Source: Galaxea fascicularis (Eukaryota > Cnidaria > Anthozoa > Scleractinia > Euphylliidae). From it: a stretch of 64,000 bases of DNA. Below the pieces are notes generated by a model that was not told where the DNA came from, searched no databases, and worked only from the letters and a program-made list of their open reading frames with translations. Shown piece after piece: positions 33,101 through 46,694 of this stretch; position 1 is the stretch's first letter, and the number at the start of each line of letters is the position of its first letter. Location of the stretch: the NCBI GenBank assembly GCA_948470475.1, contig OX419342.1:18219177-18283176 (forward strand), in the 5' to 3' direction. Position numbers and translations under genes: made by a program.

Positions 33101-36100
33101 TCAAATGAGACTGTTGCTAACAATTCCTGGAGGTACCTTTTTGTAAATCAGGACAGATATCTCAACCCTATAGCAGAGAATCAACACTAATCCTCTAACA
33201 GACCGTATTAGACCATATTTACGTGTTTTAAGATAGCGTTTTCGTTGCCAAAACATAAGGACGACAGTTAATTTAATAAAACGCAAAATTTTTCATAAGC
33301 AAAATTCAAGTCAAATTCTGTGTCTTTCAAGTCAATATAAAGACAAATGTTAGACCTGCAAGCACACAGAAACAAGCCAGTATAAGGCAATAGGTCGATT
33401 TGTAAGATCTGAAGTAAAGATATCTAGCTACTTCAAGGTCTTTGGTGGCATTTCCCGAGTTCAAAAGTCATCATCAGCTAGATTTGTGTTATACACGTTA
33501 AAAAATTATCTCAACCCTATAGCAGAGAATCAACACTAATCCTCTAACAGACCGTATTAGACCATATTTACGTGTTTTAAGATAGCGTTTTCGTTGCCAA
33601 AACATAAGGACGACAGTTAATTTAATAAAACGCAAAATTTTTCATAAGCAAAATTCAAGTCAAATTCTGTGTCTTTCAAGTCAATATAAAGACAAATGTT
33701 AGACCTGCAAGCACACAGAAACAAGCCAGTATAAGGCAATAGGTCGATTTGTAAGATCTGAAGTAAAGATATCTAGCTACTTCAAGGTCTTTGGTGGCAT
33801 TTCCCGAGTTCAAAAGTCATCATCAGCTAGATTTGTGTTATACACGTTAAAAATCTGTCTGAATTTACAAAAACGTACCTACAGAAATTCCAAGCGCGTT
33901 GTAACAATTTGACCCCTGAGGTGAATAAAAAACAGTTGAATGTCGCTAGGTAGGGCTTAAAATCGACAAATTAATCGCTGGAAACAGACGAAAAGTCGAT
34001 CTTGGCAAAAGCGACAGAATTGTAATGAAATAAACAACATTTACTAAAAGCACAGAAATTATGACCTTTCAGTCTCGCAAACTATGAGGCTCATAGCGAG
34101 ATGCCCGACTAAAACAGATCCAGAATTTACCGTTCTTGAGCCCAGAATCGGTTGTCTAAGACAAAATCACTTCAGCTAAACACTCACGAAGCGTTTTTAT
34201 GCTTGCACACACTATTCTTATAACACGAGCAACACGACATACCTGAAATCCGTCTGTCAAACAAGTTGAGGAAATCATACAATTATCCACGTTCGCGGCA
34301 CTGATAAAGTTATCCACAACCAACCAGGCACAATGTTTCCACACTTGATAAAGGGAAAATATCATCAAATTACTCTCTCTCAATAACTCTCGCTTTCCCC
34401 ACATAAATCATCACATGTAGACTTTGCTGACACAGTCGATTTATTCAAGATCCCGGATGTAGCCATTCGTTTTCAAACGGACAAATATAGGGCGGTATTG
34501 ACCAAAAAATTTAACTAAGTCTCTGGCCTGGTCACAAATCAGCTTTAATTTTGCTCTCGCCGAATAGATCTGACTCCTACAAACTACTTTTTCAGGCCAG
34601 AGACTCGTCACCTCCCACAGCAAAGCTCGCAATATGATGCCTTTCCGTCTCAAGCCCGAGATCGGTGTTTCACCCGTTTAGCCAAAATGAGACGGAATAC
34701 GGTAACATATTGGACGAGGGCAGACTTTGCCAATCGTGAGAATTGTTCCTTCATAAGGCTTAATGATGCCTTCCGGAAAACTTCACTGTAGGCGGCCAAA
34801 AACAAATGTAGAAAATTAACCGACCACTGAAAACAACTTCTAACGCGCGCGCTGATTTAGAATTAGTGATTTGTGACACTAGGAGGATTGTGGGAAATAA
34901 TATGTAGGGGAGAGAGGGGAAGGAGGTAAGGGGGGTGGGGGGGGGGGGTGGGGAAAGATGTAAATAGCATTAAAAACGCGTTTATGTGTGTACTAAAAAC
35001 AGAAAGACAAGGAAAAAGTGGTCAAAAAGTACTGAACAAGCCTCAAATGAGACTGTTGCTAACAATTCCTGGAGGTACCTTTTTGTAAATCAGGACAGAT
35101 ATCTCAACCCTATAGCAGAGAATCAACACTAATCCTCTAACAGACCGTATTAGACCATATTTACGTGTTTTAAGATAGCGTTTTCGTTGCCAAAACATAA
35201 GGACGACAGTTAATTTAATAAAACGCAAAATTTTTCATAAGCAAAATTCAAGTCAAATTCTGTGTCTTTCAAGTCAATATAAAGACAAATGTTAGACCTG
35301 CAAGCACACAGAAACAAGCCAGTATAAGGCAATAGGTCGATTTGTAAGATCTGAAGTAAAGATATCTAGCTACTTCAAGGTCTTTGGTGGCATTTCCCGA
35401 GTTCAAAAGTCATCATCAGCTAGATTTGTGTTATACACGTTAAAAAATTATCTCAACCCTATAGCAGAGAATCAACACTAATCCTCTAACAGACCGTATT
35501 AGACCATATTTACGTGTTTTAAGATAGCGTTTTCGTTGCCAAAACATAAGGACGACAGTTAATTTAATAAAACGCAAAATTTTTCATAAGCAAAATTCAA
35601 GTCAAATTCTGTGTCTTTCAAGTCAATATAAAGACAAATGTTAGACCTGCAAGCACACAGAAACAAGCCAGTATAAGGCAATAGGTCGATTTGTAAGATC
35701 TGAAGTAAAGATATCTAGCTACTTCAAGGTCTTTGGTGGCATTTCCCGAGTTCAAAAGTCATCATCAGCTAGATTTGTGTTATACACGTTAAAAATCTGT
35801 CTGAATTTACAAAAACGTACCTACAGAAATTCCAAGCGCGTTGTAACAATTTGACCCCTGAGGTGAATAAAAAACAGTTGAATGTCGCTAGGTAGGGCTT
35901 AAAATCGACAAATTAATCGCTGGAAACAGACGAAAAGTCGATCTTGGCAAAAGCGACAGAATTGTAATGAAATAAACAACATTTACTAAAAGCACAGAAA
36001 TTATGACCTTTCAGTCTCGCAAACTATGAGGCTCATAGCGAGATGCCCGACTAAAACAGATCCAGAATTTACCGTTCTTGAGCCCAGAATCGGTTGTCTA

Positions 36101-38139
36101 AGACAAAATCACTTCAGCTAAACACTCACGAAGCGTTTTTATGCTTGCACACACTATTCTTATAACACGAGCAACACGACATACCTGAAATCCGTCTGTC
36201 AAACAAGTTGAGGAAATCATACAATTATCCACGTTCGCGGCACTGATAAAGTTATCCACAACCAACCAGGCACAATGTTTCCACACTTGATAAAGGGAAA
36301 ATATCATCAAATTACTCTCTCTCAATAACTCTCGCTTTCCCCACATAAATCATCACATGTAGACTTTGCTGACACAGTCGATTTATTCAAGATCCCGGAT
36401 GTAGCCATTCGTTTTCAAACGGACAAATATAGGGCGGTATTGACCAAAAAATTTAACTAAGTCTCTGGCCTGGTCACAAATCAGCTTTAATTTTGCTCTC
36501 GCCGAATAGATCTGACTCCTACAAACTACTTTTTCAGGCCAGAGACTCGTCACCTCCCACAGCAAAGCTCGCAATATGATGCCTTTCCGTCTCAAGCCCG
36601 AGATCGGTGTTTCACCCGTTTAGCCAAAATGAGACGGAATACGGTAACATATTGGACGAGGGCAGACTTTGCCAATCGTGAGAATTGTTCCTTCATAAGG
36701 CTTAATGATGCCTTCCGGAAAACTTCACTGTAGGCGGCCAAAAACAAATGTAGAAAATTAACCGACCACTGAAAACAACTTCTAACGCGCGCGCTGATTT
36801 AGAATTAGTGATTTGTGACACTAGGAGGATTGTGGGAAATAATATGTAGGGGAGAGAGGGGAAGGAGGTAAGGGGGGTGGGGGGGGGGGGTGGGGAAAGA
36901 TGTAAATAGCATTAAAAACGCGTTTATGTGTGTACTAAAAACAGAAAGACAAGGAAAAAGTGGTCAAAAAGTACTGAACAAGCCTCAAATGAGACTGTTG
37001 CTAACAATTCCTGGAGGTACCTTTTTGTAAATCAGGACAGATATCTCAACCCTATAGCAGAGAATCAACACTAATCCTCTAACAGACCGTATTAGACCAT
37101 ATTTACGTGTTTTAAGATAGCGTTTTCGTTGCCAAAACATAAGGACGACAGTTAATTTAATAAAACGCAAAATTTTTCATAAGCAAAATTCAAGTCAAAT
37201 TCTGTGTCTTTCAAGTCAATATAAAGACAAATGTTAGACCTGCAAGCACACAGAAACAAGCCAGTATAAGGCAATAGGTCGATTTGTAAGATCTGAAGTA
37301 AAGATATCTAGCTACTTCAAGGTCTTTGGTGGCATTTCCCGAGTTCAAAAGTCATCATCAGCTAGATTTGTGTTATACACGTTAAAAAATTATCTCAACC
37401 CTATAGCAGAGAATCAACACTAATCCTCTAACAGACCGTATTAGACCATATTTACGTGTTTTAAGATAGCGTTTTCGTTGCCAAAACATAAGGACGACAG
37501 TTAATTTAATAAAACGCAAAATTTTTCATAAGCAAAATTCAAGTCAAATTCTGTGTCTTTCAAGTCAATATAAAGACAAATGTTAGACCTGCAAGCACAC
37601 AGAAACAAGCCAGTATAAGGCAATAGGTCGATTTGTAAGATCTGAAGTAAAGATATCTAGCTACTTCAAGGTCTTTGGTGGCATTTCCCGAGTTCAAAAG
37701 TCATCATCAGCTAGATTTGTGTTATACACGTTAAAAATCTGTCTGAATTTACAAAAACGTACCTACAGAAATTCCAAGCGCGTTGTAACAATTTGACCCC
37801 TGAGGTGAATAAAAAACAGTTGAATGTCGCTAGGTAGGGCTTAAAATCGACAAATTAATCGCTGGAAACAGACGAAAAGTCGATCTTGGCAAAAGCGACA
37901 GAATTGTAATGAAATAAACAACATTTACTAAAAGCACAGAAATTATGACCTTTCAGTCTCGCAAACTATGAGGCTCATAGCGAGATGCCCGACTAAAACA
38001 GATCCAGAATTTACCGTTCTTGAGCCCAGAATCGGTTGTCTAAGACAAAATCACTTCAGCTAAACACTCACGAAGCGTTTTTATGCTTGCACACACTATT
38101 CTTATAACACGAGCAACACGACATACCTGAAATCCGTCT

Positions 38140-38339
38140 NNNNNNNNNNNNNNNNNNNNNNNNNNNNNNNNNNNNNNNNNNNNNNNNNNNNNNNNNNNNN
38201 NNNNNNNNNNNNNNNNNNNNNNNNNNNNNNNNNNNNNNNNNNNNNNNNNNNNNNNNNNNNNNNNNNNNNNNNNNNNNNNNNNNNNNNNNNNNNNNNNNNN
38301 NNNNNNNNNNNNNNNNNNNNNNNNNNNNNNNNNNNNNNN
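38140..38339. other. Assembly gap, 200 N
   Basis: Exactly 200 Ns. By comparison with other units the missing part spans unit offsets 401-1055, about 655 bp, so the N count is a placeholder. Any number of whole units could also be missing. Confidence 0.95.
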
Positions 38340-41189
38340 AGAGAGGGGAGGAGGTAAGGGGGGTGGGGGGGGGGGTGGGGAAAGATGTAAATAGCATTAA
38401 AAACGCGTTTATGTGTGTACTAAAAACAGAAAGACAAGGAAAAAGTGGTCAAAAAGTACTGAACAAGCCTCAAATGAGACTGTTGCTAACAATTCCTGGA
38501 GGTACCTTTTTGTAAATCAGGACAGATATCTCAACCCTATAGCAGAGAATCAACACTAATCCTCTAACAGACCGTATTAGACCATATTTACGTGTTTTAA
38601 GATAGCGTTTTCGTTGCCAAAACATAAGGACGACAGTTAATTTAATAAAACGCAAAATTTTTCATAAGCAAAATTCAAGTCAAATTCTGTGTCTTTCAAG
38701 TCAATATAAAGACAAATGTTAGACCTGCAAGCACACAGAAACAAGCCAGTATAAGGCAATAGGTCGATTTGTAGATCTGAAGTAAAGATATCTAGCTACT
38801 TCAAGGTCTTTGGTGGCATTTCCCGAGTTCAAAAGTCATCATCAGCTAGATTTGTGTTATACACGTTAAAAATCTGTCTGAATTTACAAAAACGTACCTA
38901 CAGAAATTCAAGCGCGTTGTAACAATTTGACCCCTGAGGTGATAAAAAAACAGTTGAATGTCGCTAGGTAGGGCTTAAAATCGACAATTAATCGCTGGAA
39001 ACAGACGAAAAGTCGATCTTGGCAAAAGCGACAGAATTGTAATGAATAAACAACATTTACTAAAAGCACAGAAATTATGACCTTTCAGTCTCGCAAACTA
39101 TGAGGCTCATAGCGAGATGCCCGACTAAAACAGATCCAGAATTTACCGTTCTTGAGCCCAGAATCGGTGTCTAAGACCAAAATCACTTCAGCTAAACACT
39201 CACGAAGCGTTTTTATGCTTGCACACACTATTCTTATAACACGAGCAACACGACATACCTGAAATCCGTCTGTCAAACAAGTTGAGGAAATCATACAATT
39301 ATCCACGTTCGCGGCACTGATAAAGTTATCCACAACCAACCAGGCACAATGTTTCCACACTTGATAAAGGGAAAATATCATCAAATACTCTCTCTCAATA
39401 ACTCTCGCTTTCCCCACATAAATCATCACATGTAGACTTTGCTGACACAGTCGATTTATTCAAGATCCGGATGTAGCCATTCGTTTTCAAACGGACAATA
39501 TAGGGCGGTATTGACCAAAAAATTTAACTAAGTCTCTGCCTGGTCACAAATCAGCTTTAATTTTGCTCTCGCCGAATAGATCTGACTCCTACAAACTACT
39601 TTTTCAGGCCAGAGACTCGTCACCTCCCACAGCAAAGCTCGCAATATGATGCCTTTCCGTCTCAAGCCCGAGATCGGTGTTTCACCCGTTTAGCCAAAAT
39701 GAGACGGAATACGGTAACATATTGGACGAGGGCAGACTTTGCCATCGTGAGAATTGTTCCTTCATAAGGCTTAATGATGCCTTCCGGAAAACTTCACTGT
39801 AGGCGGCCAAAAACAAATGTAGAAAATTAACCGACCACTGAAAACAACTTCTAACGCGCGCGCTGATTTAGAATTAGTGATTTGTGACACTAGGAGGATT
39901 GTGGGAAATAATATGTAGGGGAGAGAGGGGAAGGAGGTAAGGGGGGTGGGGGGGGTGGGAGGAAGATGTAAATAGCATTAAAAACGCGTTTATGTGTGTA
40001 CTAAAAACAGAAAGACAAGGAAAAAGTGGTCAAAAAGTACTGAACAAGCCTCAATGAGACTGTTGCTAACAATTCCTGGAGGTACCTTTTTGTAATCAGG
40101 ACAGATATCTCAACCCTATAGCAGAGAATCAACACTAATCCTCTAACAGACCGTATTAGACCATATTTACGTGTTTTAAGATAGCGTTTTCGTTGCCAAA
40201 ACATAAGGACGACAGTTAATTTAATAAAACGCAAATTTTCATAAGCAAAATTCAAGTCAAATTCTGTGTCTTTCAAGTCAATATAAAGACAAATGTTAGA
40301 CCTGCAAGCACACAGAAACAAGCCAGTATAAGGCAATAGGTCGATTTGTAAGATCTGAAGTAAAGATATCTAGCTACTTCAAGGTCTTTGGTGCATTTCC
40401 CGAGTCAAAGTCATCATCAGCTAGATTTGTGTTATACACGTTAAAATCTGTCTGAATTTACAAAAACGTACCTACAGAAATTCCAAGCGCGTTGTAACAA
40501 TTGACCCCTGAGGTGAATAAAAAACAGTTGAATGTCGCTAGGTAGGGCTTAAAATCGACAAATTAATCGCTGGAAACAGACGAAAGTCGATCTTGGCAAA
40601 AGCGACAGAATTGTAATGAAATAAACAACATTTACTAAAAGCACAGAAAATTATGACCTTCAGTCTCGCAAACTATGAGGCTCATAGCGAGATGCCCGAC
40701 TAAAAACAGATCCAGAATTTACCGTTCTTGAGCCCAGAATCGGTTGTCTAAGACAAAATCACTTCAGCTAAACACTCACGAAGCGTTTTTATGCTTGCAC
40801 ACACTATTCTTATACACGAGCAACACGACATACCTGAAATCCCGTCTGTCAAACAAGTTGAGGAAATCATACAATTATCCACGTTCGCGGCACTGATAAA
40901 GTTATCCACAACCAACCAGGCACAATGTTTCCACACTTGATAAAGGGAAAATATCATCAAATTACTCTCTCTCAATAACTCTCGCTTTCCCCACATAAAT
41001 CATCACATGTAGACTTTGCTGACACAGTCGATTTATTCAAGATCCCGGATGTAGCCATTCGTTTTCAAACGGGACAAATATAGGGCGGTATTATGGCGCG
41101 TCATCGGTGTCAAAATTATGTTTGTCACTTAATTATGTGTTTTGTATTGACATTAAAATGTTCATTGTGAACGTAACCTCGGCATCATG

Positions 41190-41450
41190 ATGTTCGTCTT
41201 GATGTTATGATATTCGTCATGACATTATGATGTTCGTCATGACATGATGTTCGTCATGACATTATGATGTCCGTCTTGACATTATGATGTTTGTCATGAC
41301 ATTATGATGTTCATCTTTACATTAAGATGTTCGTCTTGACATTATGATGTTCGTCATGGCATTACGATGCTCGTCGTGACATTACGATGTTCGTCTTGAT
41401 GTTATGATGTTCGTACATTATGATGTTCGTCATGATGATGTTGGTCTTGA
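41190..41450. repeat. Subterminal minisatellite, left arm
   Basis: About a dozen copies of a ~20-bp unit combining 'cattatgatgttcgt' with 'cttga' or 'catga'. The mirror copy lies in the right arm at about 43130-43420. Confidence 0.8.
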
Positions 41451-42683
41451 TAGCATGCACTGCGCGCCGAATTCCCGCCAGAGACAGTCACGTGGGAATC
41501 CAAACTGAAATGACTGCTGCTGTTGAGACTCTGTTCAGTTACGGCAGGCCTTATATCACTTATATCACAAGAACAGAACGCCTGCTTGGAGATGTGCAAA
41601 GGCAGCTTGATATTAAGAGGCAGTCTCTGTAAAAGCGGACCGGTCGGTTCCGGTTCGAAAAATAAAATGGCTCGATTTTCTGCGTAGTGAAAGGCCTTTA
41701 TGCCAACGTAACAAAAACGCAATTATTTTGTTTCTTGCTTTTAATTTCTTGCACGGCAAGACAAATATCACTTTGACCAAAGGCACCCTGGTATGCTCGA
41801 AATTCAGCATGATTGCATTCCCGACTGCAGGAATCCCTGCAGTCAGGTATGCAAATAATCTCCGGGAAATAATATGCAATAAATGGAAGTGATAGCAGGT
41901 CGGTGCATCCTTATTCCTAAATTAAATTGAACTCTAATAATAAAGGAAACGTGTATCACTTACTGAATTGCTTCTTGTACAAATTCAAAGGGTAACTAAA
42001 AGAGAACAGCCATGTGATATCGTTCGAACGCGTGACCGCTAGTCATGTTGGAGATACATAAACCTCCTTGATGTTTCGAGCATCACAAACGATTTCAAGG
42101 GCCGGAAAACAACTTTTATTTTGGACACTGCACTGTGATAAACACTCTTATTGCCTGATCTTTGGCTTACCTTTCTGGTATAAGCAAGAAGTGATTAAAA
42201 TATTTAACTTCGTTAATGTAATTCTTCGACGGATGCTACAAAAAAGAAATTTGTCGATGTCGCGGGTAAATGGTAAACGAGCGCTCCGAAAACTGTTGGA
42301 ATAGACATCATTTTTTAGCATTTATTAACAGATAAAGGTTCGAACTTGACAAAAATCATGGTTTTGGCCTTTAGTATCATCAGCCAGCAAAATCACTAAT
42401 TTTCAGCTTGCTCGGCGATATGTTTACATTGCCGCATGTAGCGAGCGGTCTACTATTCAAATTATTAAAATTTAAACCACTTGAATCTCACACATCTCCT
42501 AAGCAGGTTTGTCCAGCTTGCTATGCAATTTTTTTTTGTAAAGTATCACACTCTTGCTTTGCACTGATCGGTTAAAGAACGTAAACAATCACGCTGAATT
42601 TCGAGCATACCAGGGTGCCTTTTGGTCAAAGTGATATTTGTCTTGCCGTGCCAAGGAATTAAAAGCAAGAAACAAAATAATTG

Positions 42684-42850
42684 CCCGTAGGGTGGATTCT
42701 GTTGAGGGGGGTTCTTTTATGTTTTGGGAGGCGCGAGCCTCTAGGGGGGTCTGATTTTTTTATCTTTTCAACTCCCAAAAAATGCCGACTTCAAAAATTT
42801 TAGGGGGTTCGTTCGAACCCCCCGAACCCCCCCCCCCACCCTACGGGCCT
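42684..42850. mobile_element. Small MITE nested in the right arm
   Basis: The ends CCCGTAGGGTGG and CCACCCTACGGG are flanked by ATTG on both sides. The left arm lacks this insert and gives the empty site. The inside contains paired G-run and C-run stretches and 'gggttcgttcgaaccc'. Confidence 0.7.
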
Positions 42851-45800
42851 GATTGCGTTTTTGTTACGTTGGCATAAAGGCCTTTCACTACGTAGAAAAT
42901 CGAGCCATTTTATTTTTCGAACCGGAACCGACCAGTCCGCTTTTACAGAGACTACCTCTTAATATCAAGCTGCCTTTGCACATCTCCAAGCAAGCGTTCT
43001 GTTCTTGTGATATAAGTGATATAAGGCCTGCCGTAACTGAACAGAGTCTCAACAGCAGCAGTCATTTCAGTTTGGATTCCCACGTGACTGTCTCTGGCGG
43101 GAATTCGGCGCGCAGTGCATGCTATCAAGACCAACATCATCATGACGAACATCATAATGTACGAACATCATAACATCAAGACGAACATCGTAATGTCACG
43201 ACGAGCATCGTAATGCCATGACGAACATCATAATGTCAAGACGAACATCTTAATGTAAAGATGAACATCATAATGTCATGACAAACATCATAATGTCAAG
43301 ACGGACATCATAATGTCATGACGAACATCATGTCATGACGAACATCTTAATGTCATGACGAACATCATAATGTCATGACGAATATCATAACATCAAGACG
43401 AACATCATGATGCCGAGGTTAAGTTCACAATGAACATTTTAATGTCAATACAAAACACATAATTAAGTGACAAACATAATTTTGACACCGATAACGCGCC
43501 ATACGGTATTGACCAAAAAATTTAACTAAGTCTCTGGCCTGGTCACAAATCAGCTTTAATTTTGCTCTCGCCGAATAGATCTGACTCCTACAAACTACTT
43601 TTTCAGGCCAGAGACTCGTCACCTCCCACAGCAAAGCTCGCAATATGATGCCTTTCCGTCTCAAGCCCGAGATCGGTGTTTCACCCGTTTAGCCAAAATG
43701 AGACGGAATACGGTAACATATTGGACGAGGGCAGACTTTGCCAATCGTGAGAATTGTTCCTTCATAAGGCTTAATGATGCCTTCCGGAAAACTTCACTGT
43801 AGGCGGCCAAAAACAAATGTAGAAAATTAACCGACCACTGAAAACAACTTCTAACGCGCGCGCTGATTTAGAATTAGTGATTTGTGACACTAGGAGGATT
43901 GTGGGAAATAATATGTAGGGGAGAGAGGGGAAGGAGGTAAGGGGGGTGGGGGGGGGGGTGGGGAAAGATGTAAATAGCATTAAAAACGCGTTTATGTGTG
44001 TACTAAAAACAGAAAGACAAGGAAAAAGTGGTCAAAAAGTACTGAACAAGCCTCAAATGAGACTGTTGCTAACAATTCCTGGAGGTACCTTTTTGTAAAT
44101 CAGGACAGATATCTCAACCCTATAGCAGAGAATCAACACTAATCCTCTAACAGACCGTATTAGACCATATTTACGTGTTTTAAGATAGCGTTTTCGTTGC
44201 CAAAACATAAGGACGACAGTTAATTTAATAAAACGCAAAATTTTTCATAAGCAAAATTCAAGTCAAATTCTGTGTCTTTCAAGTCAATATAAAGACAAAT
44301 GTTAGACCTGCAAGCACACAGAAACAAGCCAGTATAAGGCAATAGGTCGATTTGTAAGATCTGAAGTAAAGATATCTAGCTACTTCAAGGTCTTTGGTGG
44401 CATTTCCCGAGTTCAAAAGTCATCATCAGCTAGATTTGTGTTATACACGTTAAAAATCTGTCTGAATTTACAAAAACGTACCTACAGAAATTCCAAGCGC
44501 GTTGTAACAATTTGACCCCTGAGGTGAATAAAAAACAGTTGAATGTCGCTAGGTAGGGCTTAAAATCGACAAATTAATCGCTGGAAACAGACGAAAAGTC
44601 GATCTTGGCAAAAGCGACAGAATTGTAATGAAATAAACAACATTTACTAAAAGCACAGAAATTATGACCTTTCAGTCTCGCAAACTATGAGGCTCATAGC
44701 GAGATGCCCGACTAAAACAGATCCAGAATTTACCGTTCTTGAGCCCAGAATCGGTTGTCTAAGACAAAATCACTTCAGCTAAACACTCACGAAGCGTTTT
44801 TATGCTTGCACACACTATTCTTATAACACGAGCAACACGACATACCTGAAATCCGTCTGTCAAACAAGTTGAGGAAATCATACAATTATCCACGTTCGCG
44901 GCACTGATAAAGTTATCCACAACCAACCAGGCACAATGTTTCCACACTTGATAAAGGGAAAATATCATCAAATTACTCTCTCTCAATAACTCTCGCTTTC
45001 CCCACATAAATCATCACATGTAGACTTTGCTGACACAGTCGATTTATTCAAGATCCCGGATGTAGCCATTCGTTTTCAAACGGACAAATATAGGGCGGTA
45101 TTGACCAAAAAATTTAACTAAGTCTCTGGCCTGGTCACAAATCAGCTTTAATTTTGCTCTCGCCGAATAGATCTGACTCCTACAAACTACTTTTTCAGGC
45201 CAGAGACTCGTCACCTCCCACAGCAAAGCTCGCAATATGATGCCTTTCCGTCTCAAGCCCGAGATCGGTGTTTCACCCGTTTAGCCAAAATGAGACGGAA
45301 TACGGTAACATATTGGACGAGGGCAGACTTTGCCAATCGTGAGAATTGTTCCTTCATAAGGCTTAATGATGCCTTCCGGAAAACTTCACTGTAGGCGGCC
45401 AAAAACAAATGTAGAAAATTAACCGACCACTGAAAACAACTTCTAACGCGCGCGCTGATTTAGAATTAGTGATTTGTGACACTAGGAGGATTGTGGGAAA
45501 TAATATGTAGGGGAGAGAGGGAAAGGAGGTAAGGGGGGTGGGGGGGGGGGGTGGGGAAAGATGTAAATAGCATTAAAAACGCGTTTATGTGTGTACTAAA
45601 AACAGAAAGACAAGGAAAAAGTGGTCAAAAAGTACTGAACAAGCCTCAAATGAGACTGTTGCTAACAATTCCTGGAGGTACCTTTTTGTAAATCAGGACA
45701 GATATCTCAACCCTATAGCAGAGAATCAACACTAATCCTCTAACAGACCGTATTAGACCATATTTACGTGTTTTAAGATAGCGTTTTCGTTGCCAAAACA

Positions 45801-46694
45801 TAAGGACGACAGTTAATTTAATAAAACGCAAAATTTTTCATAAGCAAAATTCAAGTCAAATTCTGTGTCTTTCAAGTCAATATAAAGACAAATGTTAGAC
45901 CTGCAAGCACACAGAAACAAGCCAGTATAAGGCAATAGGTCGATTTGTAAGATCTGAAGTAAAGATATCTAGCTACTTCAAGGTCTTTGGTGGCATTTCC
46001 CGAGTTCAAAAGTCATCATCAGCTAGATTTGTGTTATACACGTTAAAAATCTGTCTGAATTTACAAAAACGTACCTACAGAAATTCCAAGCGCGTTGTAA
46101 CAATTTGACCCCTGAGGTGAATAAAAAACAGTTGAATGTCGCTAGGTAGGGCTTAAAATCGACAAATTAATCGCTGGAAACAGACGAAAAGTCGATCTTG
46201 GCAAAAGCGACAGAATTGTAATGAAATAAACAACATTTACTAAAAGCACAGAAATTATGACCTTTCAGTCTCGCAAACTATGAGGCTCATAGCGAGATGC
46301 CCGACTAAAACAGATCCAGAATTTACCGTTCTTGAGCCCAGAATCGGTTGTCTAAGACAAAATCACTTCAGCTAAACACTCACGAAGCGTTTTTATGCTT
46401 GCACACACTATTCTTATAACACGAGCAACACGACATACCTGAAATCCGTCTGTCAAACAAGTTGAGGAAATCATACAATTATCCACGTTCGCGGCACTGA
46501 TAAAGTTATCCACAACCAACCAGGCACAATGTTTCCACACTTGATAAAGGGAAAATATCATCAAATTACTCTCTCTCAATAACTCTCGCTTTCCCCACAT
46601 AAATCATCACATGTAGACTTTGCTGACACAGTCGATTTATTCAAGATCCCGGATGTAGCCATTCGTTTTCAAACGGACAAATATAGGGCGGTAT

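Larger units (their letters stand above)
22201..38139 (+). repeat. Tandem array of family B element, block 1 (1,942-bp period)
   Basis: Units start at 22201, 24145, 26087, 28029, 29971, 31913, 33855, 35797 and 37739 (the last is cut by the gap). Each unit is a 1,243-bp element followed by two tandem copies of a ~350-bp spacer (for example 23444-23793 and 23794-24144). The element's ends CTGTCTGAATTTACAAAA and, inverted, CTGTCCTGATTTACAAAA are imperfect TIRs. Units are almost identical. Unit 1 carries a private base near 22941 and a longer A run near 24103. No unit encodes a recognisable protein: the repeated minus-strand frames of 61, 70 and 82 codons lack known motifs. Confidence 0.9.
41092..43503. 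mobile_element. 2.4-kb TIR transposon in an array unit (copy 1)
   Basis: The termini begin TATGGCGCGTCATCGG (left) and TATGGCGCGTTATCGG (right, inverted) and are flanked by the 6-bp duplication CGGTAT (41086-41091 and 43504-43509). The empty site in other units reads 'agggcggtattgacc'. Inverted arms run about 41092-41817 and 42585-43503. Near each end is a minisatellite of a ~20-bp unit 'gacattatgatgttcgtcat'. The two 106-codon frames facing each other are the same arm read twice and have no known domain. No transposase was found. Confidence 0.85.

Noticed and set aside
41402..43173. Two 106-codon frames facing each other in the 2.4-kb transposon
   Set aside because: They are the same inverted arm read on opposite strands and end in the minisatellite. 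There is no transposase motif.
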